DNA of 64,000 bases, from assembly GCF_019059575.1 (NCBI RefSeq), contig NW_024881522.1:186001-250000 (forward strand), given 5' to 3'. The position numbers and the translations under genes are program-made. The notes under the pieces are model-generated. The model made no database searches. It was given only the letters and a program-made list of their open reading frames with translations, and had not been told where the DNA came from. Positions 58,901 to 64,000 of this stretch are shown piece after piece (positions within the stretch are counted from its first letter, which is position 1; each line of letters begins with the position of its first letter). Source of the DNA: Amphibalanus amphitrite (taxonomy: Eukaryota; Arthropoda; Thecostraca; Balanomorpha; Balanidae).

Positions 58901-61900
58901 GGAGTGTCTCGCGTCGGCGACAAATATGATGACGTCAGCGGTCGTTGGGATCATGGGTCGGGACTTGTCACTTGTCAGCAGGATAACATCGAACGGAGAA
59001 TAAACGATGGCCAATAAACACCAAACATTTTCACAGAATCACACGGATTTTTCTGTGAAATATTTTCGGAACTGATAATTGTGCGCGTTTTGACGATTGC
59101 TAGCGGCTGCTAGCCGATACTGTGCATCTAAACGCCTCTAACCTGAGTCTAACGGATTCCTCACTCAAAACTTTCTGACCCAAATGATATGCCCAAGGCT
59201 ATTTTACAGAACGATTTTTAATCTTCCCACAAAGCGATTGCCATATGGTTTGCACATATTCATTTCCATCCATACCTTGAACTTCAGCTCAACAAAGAGA
59301 GACTGAGTAAAGGAATGCCACATACGAGCTTCTATTCCGCATTCCGACATATTTGACACTGCAGCGCTCGGGATGACCTAATGATGCAATGTCGAGGTAT
59401 GTGCTGCATCGAGGAACGTTCCGGGAATGTTTACCGAGAGTCCGCGGGGCGCCAGCTCAGCGGCACATACCGTACCCCTCTGGATTGTAACCTGCGGTTC
59501 TGTGGTGTCCCGAGGCATCACATGTCGCACACCAGGTGTCCGCGGTCTGACACAGACATTCCACTTGGTCACGTCATAGTCACCCCCAGTGAAAAAGCAT
59601 GTCAAGGAGAGATTCCGTGGCTACACCAATGCCAATGTATGTCTGCACATGTTTGAGGAATGCTCGAGCCGCGGGCATTCCAATGATCGCAATCTTGTTA
59701 TTTTGCGCTCTGAATGCTGCCTAGATCTCAAATGAAAATATTTTGTCATCTCCATTTAAATAACTAGATCGGTAAAAGTGTATGAATCACCAGGAAGTGC
59801 ATGGTGAAGACGGAGGCAGGTTGAGTGCTTCAGCATGTCCTTGCGTCCACAGAGAAACTTAAGCACAAGTAATACGGCGGCGGAACGAAGTTCTACCCAT
59901 CTCCCGTCTCTGCCTCCATGTTGCCGAAACAGGCGTCCCCGACTGCTCCAGTTCTGACGGCCCATAAGTGTCATTTTCTCGTGTTAACCGGGCCTTGCGG
60001 CGCCCTTCGCGACGGACACGGTCAGCGCGTTTGTCAATGGTTTCCGGTGGTTGATCGATGTGGCTGATCGTAGCCGCAGGGCATGGGTTTAGGGCGGCTG
60101 GACATAGGTAATTGGTCGAGTCGGTATATCAGACACAACTAGTGTGCGCTGCCGACCGCGATACTGCCTGAACGAAACTGCTGTCCATGGGATGGGTTCA
60201 AGGATTTTATATAACTGGACCCATTGCGATTATTTCAATTTGATATGAAAGCCATTAGTCTTTAGCTGACACTTCAAGCGCCGGCATTTTTTTTTTAGGA
60301 TGCTCCAAAAGCATACAGTCATTACCGTTTTTTAAATGTAGCCCCTTAACCAGGCCCGAATACCTACAGATAGCGAATTGAGCCACCAGGGAAGGAAAGG
60401 CATAACGTTGCGAGGTCTCTTCCTTCGTGAAGTTGGTTATGAATTGGAATAGGAGATCCGTTTACCATTCAAGACACTCTCAAGGAACAATTAACAGTCT
60501 GAACTATGTCTGGTCATGAAATACACCAGCAAAAGACCCTGTCATAGCAATGAACCATGCTTGCAATGTAATTGGATCACTCTTCACTTTCCCACTTATC
60601 CGTTTCTCAGCCTTTGCTTCCACCACCCCGGCTCCAGTTCCGGCTCCGGCTCCGACACTGCTGCCGCGCCGTCAGCAAAAAATAAGTCACCATCTATCCT
60701 CAGTTTCGCCGCTACAGTCGCCCCCTCCACCATGGGTTAATTGCTGCCATGCCTTTTCAGCTCCATATACGCCAATATGCTCCAGTTCCACTCCTCCCGA
60801 TCCTCCAGCTCCACGGAGCTGCAGTTGCTCCCGCCTCCCTCTGTTCGCCCTCTAGGTATAACCGCTCGCCGTTCCCATGTGCACCATCCAGAGGCCGACC
60901 GCGCGTCCGCCCGCGGCGCGTGCTTTAGGCCCATTGTTCTCAGAGGAGTCACGATGTGCGGTGCGTTTCTTACACGTGTATAACGCGTTCTGGCTGCTGT
61001 GCTGAGCAGAGCGGGCGGTCTTGGATAATGTACGGTAGTCGAGAGATGGTGGTGGCCGGAACACGTGCTAACACGGTACGGCGTCACAGATAGTTAGTAC
61101 TATGCAGGGAGATGGAGGAAGATGGGTCGTACGTACGGACGGTGTGGGACGTAGTGAAAGAAAACAGACTGGAGAAGGTTGTTCCAGATGAACGGTATAT
61201 GTTCTGCTATAAAGGCTGCCCCGGGAGAAGTCCTGCAACTGACATGACAGGCCTACCCCTGCTTACTTTAACCAGGTCACACCACACGGTAACCCGATCC
61301 CCCCACTCCCCTTGCACAGGTGTGCACTGTCGGCTTTGTTACCGAGCGACCGACGCCGGCCTGACCTGCGGCAGCCATCAGACCGCTGCAGGGTCACTAA
61401 TGCCCGCGCCCCCGGCCCCGTGACGGGACGCACACAGATCACATGGGCCATTGGCTATCAGCCCGGTGATCGGCGCGGCGGCAGCCAGACATGCAGCGCC
61501 GGAGGCGGATTGGCTGCCGCCATAGGCGCGGGAGCCGGGGGGGCAGTGGGGGCAGGTTGCCCCCCAACTCTGGGGCCGTGGGGGCGGTGCCCCCACAGCT
61601 TTGAGACGGAATACCACATTTTTTTGCAAATGTTTTTCTTTTTTGTTGAAAAAGCCGAGGGATGAAAAATAAGTGGCCTAAAACCGGTGAGAAAACTAGA
61701 TTTGGGGGTACCCTAGGTTGATCTCTATTATGGTGTGCCCCCCCAGTCGGAAAGTAGTTCCCGCGCCCCTGGCTGCCGCTGAACGGAGAGATACTGATCC
61801 ACCGCCGCGCTATTCGTACTCGTCTCCGGGTATAGGCTGGTCTCGTTTATGCGTAAGGGGATTAGAATTCGCGCACTTCAGTCAGGCGGAAAGAGTGAAA

Positions 61901-64000
61901 AGAAGGGCGGACTGAGATACAAATCACAAATGAATTGGTGATTATCTGCAACGTGCACAAAATACACATAACTATACATACTTTGCTTTTTTCGTTAATA
62001 GGCGCTCAATAAATAAGAAACTTCTCACCAAGACTTCTCAACAAACTTCTCACTCTACTACATATACCGTCGAAACTGCAGTTGGACCTCCGATGCCCTC
62101 ACTACCCGCACAGGGAAAAGGACACAGAGGCCGAGAGGGAGTGTCCAGCGTATCGGTCACCCTAATCGTCCCTTTTTGTCACGAGGGCCACCACAGCGGC
62201 CGAAATATCACCCTTTGTCATCGCGCGGTCTTGTCGCGTCGTTCAGTCCGCCGCAGCCTTCGCTTCTCCGCGGGATCCAATGTCTAATTAGCCCGTAAAA
62301 ACCCTGAGCCTGCACCTAGCCTCTGACCGGCAATTAACCCCGACGTGACATCCGCGGCCTTTTTCTTACAGTCATTTTTGTGATGACGCGAATACATTAT
62401 TATTTTTTGTCTCTTCGTTCGGCCGCTGAGTTCTGTTGGTGGCTTGCTGTTGGTAGGAAGGACAGTGAAGACGCGCTGTTCACGAGTCCGTCCGGTTAAT
62501 GACGGCCATTTCGTGGACGTAGTATTCCACACAATGATGGGAAAATGCTAGATTGCTATGCAGGCATTTAAAGCGCTGCCTGCGCGTTTGATTTGCCTCT
62601 TAACCCTTGCCCTTTGCGTTTGATTGCCTCATCTTGGAATCATTAGCTTGTTATCGTGTAAACTCATCATGAACCATGCCATCATTTCTGATATTAAGCC
62701 TCAAAGGTTGTTGATGTTTTGAGAAGACAGTAAGTACTTACCTCGTAAGTCGTAACGATGCCGTCTTTATCTTCCACGATACAAATCACCCCAGATTAAT
62801 TCATTATAAATGTTCATGAGACAAATTATAGCTATCTCCTAACCAGGCGTTCGCTCCGTGTGTGGTCGGTTGCTGTTTCCCAGGCACTGTCTATCCAGAG
62901 TCACTTTAGCAATGTCCTGCACTTGCAGTGTCCAGGTCTGCAATGTCCGTTCGTTGCAGTGTCCACCGCCTGCAGCGGAGGAATGACATCGGTCGCACGC
63001 ACAGCAGCGGCCGCGTCAGAGCCCCGCAGCGCACCGGAACGGAGACAGAACGCCGGTGTCAGGCCAGCTAACGAGGAACGAGTGAGTGAGCGCACCCGGG
63101 TGTGGGAGACAGTGGGCCCGCACCAGAGGGCCAGTGGGCCTGCACCAGAGGGCCACTGTCCCACACTGCACCAGCGGGTCCGGGTGAAGCTATACTGGAG
63201 GCCTCTGACCCTGTACGAGAAGATCTAGAGCTCAACGTGAGCTATGCTAGTAAGTAGTTCAATAGTCACTGCGATATCATATAAGTCACGAAACTGTATG
63301 CTACTCCTTTGGAAAAGCAAGGGAAAAGTGAAATCTCTGAATCTTCAGAAAGCTCAACACGGCATTCATCAACATGAGCTTTCTACTAAGCTCCCTGCAC
63401 CAGCCCTCTGGGAGACCGAAGCGTCGCCTCCTGGAGATCCCAGGTCAGAGCGTGGGACCTGCACTGTCCCAGAAGACCTCACAGACAGCAGGCCCAACCG
63501 CCGCCATCGCCATCACCCAACCACTGCATTCCAGAGTCCCAACGGCCGCGACGGAGTCTGGGAGCCTCCCATGACCCGGCTGGCCCCCTGTGACCTGCAA
63601 TCGCCGCGCCTGGGCACCCGACTCTGATCAATGTAATTGGCGACCGCGGCCTGCTGCAGTTGAGCAGGCTGGGAGAGACTTGAGCGACCGTTGGGCCTTC
63701 AGCTTCAGCGTCAGCGACCGTTGGGCCCCGATTGCAAACGAGGGGAGGGGGGGGGGAAACTGAATCCACGCCTGCGTCTTTAAAATTATCACTCATTGCA
63801 CTATGTCGGTCGTACAGTTTTTAGTTGTGTATCAGGCCGGCGATGTGCAGTGATGCATTGACCGCAGGAAAGCACTCGCAAAGTGCTGCGCAGACTTGCT
63901 TTCGGCTTTGGACATCAGTAGCCTTGCAGTGTCCAGCTGGTCGTCCTCAGATCCAAGTCATGTTGTGACGGGACCGACCGACTCGCCCAGTCACCGTCCG
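55947..64000. other. Non-coding right end of the window
   Basis: No supported exon on either strand. Noted: a C13 run near 57630; GC-rich unique DNA at 57680-58100; a run of GTGGGGGC/GCCCCC motifs at 61535-61600; recurring GCAGTGTCCA at 62925, 62955 and 63930 and a duplicated GGGCC(T/C)GCACCAGAGGGCCA at 63115-63155. A short frame at 61112 (MEEDGSYVRTVWDVVKENRL) looks protein-like but has no splice or family support. Confidence 0.35.

Noticed and set aside
61112-61423. A protein-looking frame starting MEEDGSYVRTVWDVVKENRL
   Set aside because: Only the first 35 or so residues look natural; there is no recognised family and no clear splice pattern, so it is not called a gene.

Overview
The window is animal genomic DNA: spliced genes with GT/AG introns, many transposons, long non-coding stretches and no bacterial signals. 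The one gene that can be named confidently reads most like the arthropod version of its family. Together with the repeat content this suggests an arthropod, perhaps a crustacean; the species is not claimed.

Left third (2.8-23.7 kb, minus strand): the 5' part of a JNK-interacting protein 3/4 gene (sunday driver / UNC-16 family). Twelve coding exons can be joined with matching reading phase at every junction. They give about 475 residues, from the start methionine through the RH1 domain, coiled coils and a low-complexity linker to the start of the Rab-binding RH2 domain. The rest lies beyond position 1. Its introns hold a decayed mariner transposon, a retroelement tail, a minisatellite and, in intron 2, a 6.4 kb Ty3/Gypsy LTR retrotransposon. 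That element lies in the same orientation as the gene and has two LTRs that look identical, so the insertion is recent.

Middle (24-34 kb): about 4.4 kb upstream and pointing the other way is a second gene on the plus strand. It has a likely YY1-type promoter, a 5' UTR exon and two coding exons that fit in phase and encode 61 residues of an unrecognised acidic protein. No further exon of it was found, so positions 33592-64000 may be one very long intron or regulatory region.

Right half (34-64 kb): no convincing coding exon. It holds many short non-autonomous DNA transposons, a 5'-truncated LINE, a long GA microsatellite, a tandem-repeat element and GC-rich non-coding DNA with a few clusters of developmental transcription-factor-like motifs.

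The most striking pattern is a set of seven non-autonomous elements flanked by TTAA (TTAT in one case). Four have ends beginning AGG and three have ends that are, or nearly are, CCC. One AGG element sits inside the terminal repeat of another transposon, at that repeat's own TTAA. The CCC group carries long G/C runs just inside its ends and many AGGTCA-type nuclear-receptor half-sites.
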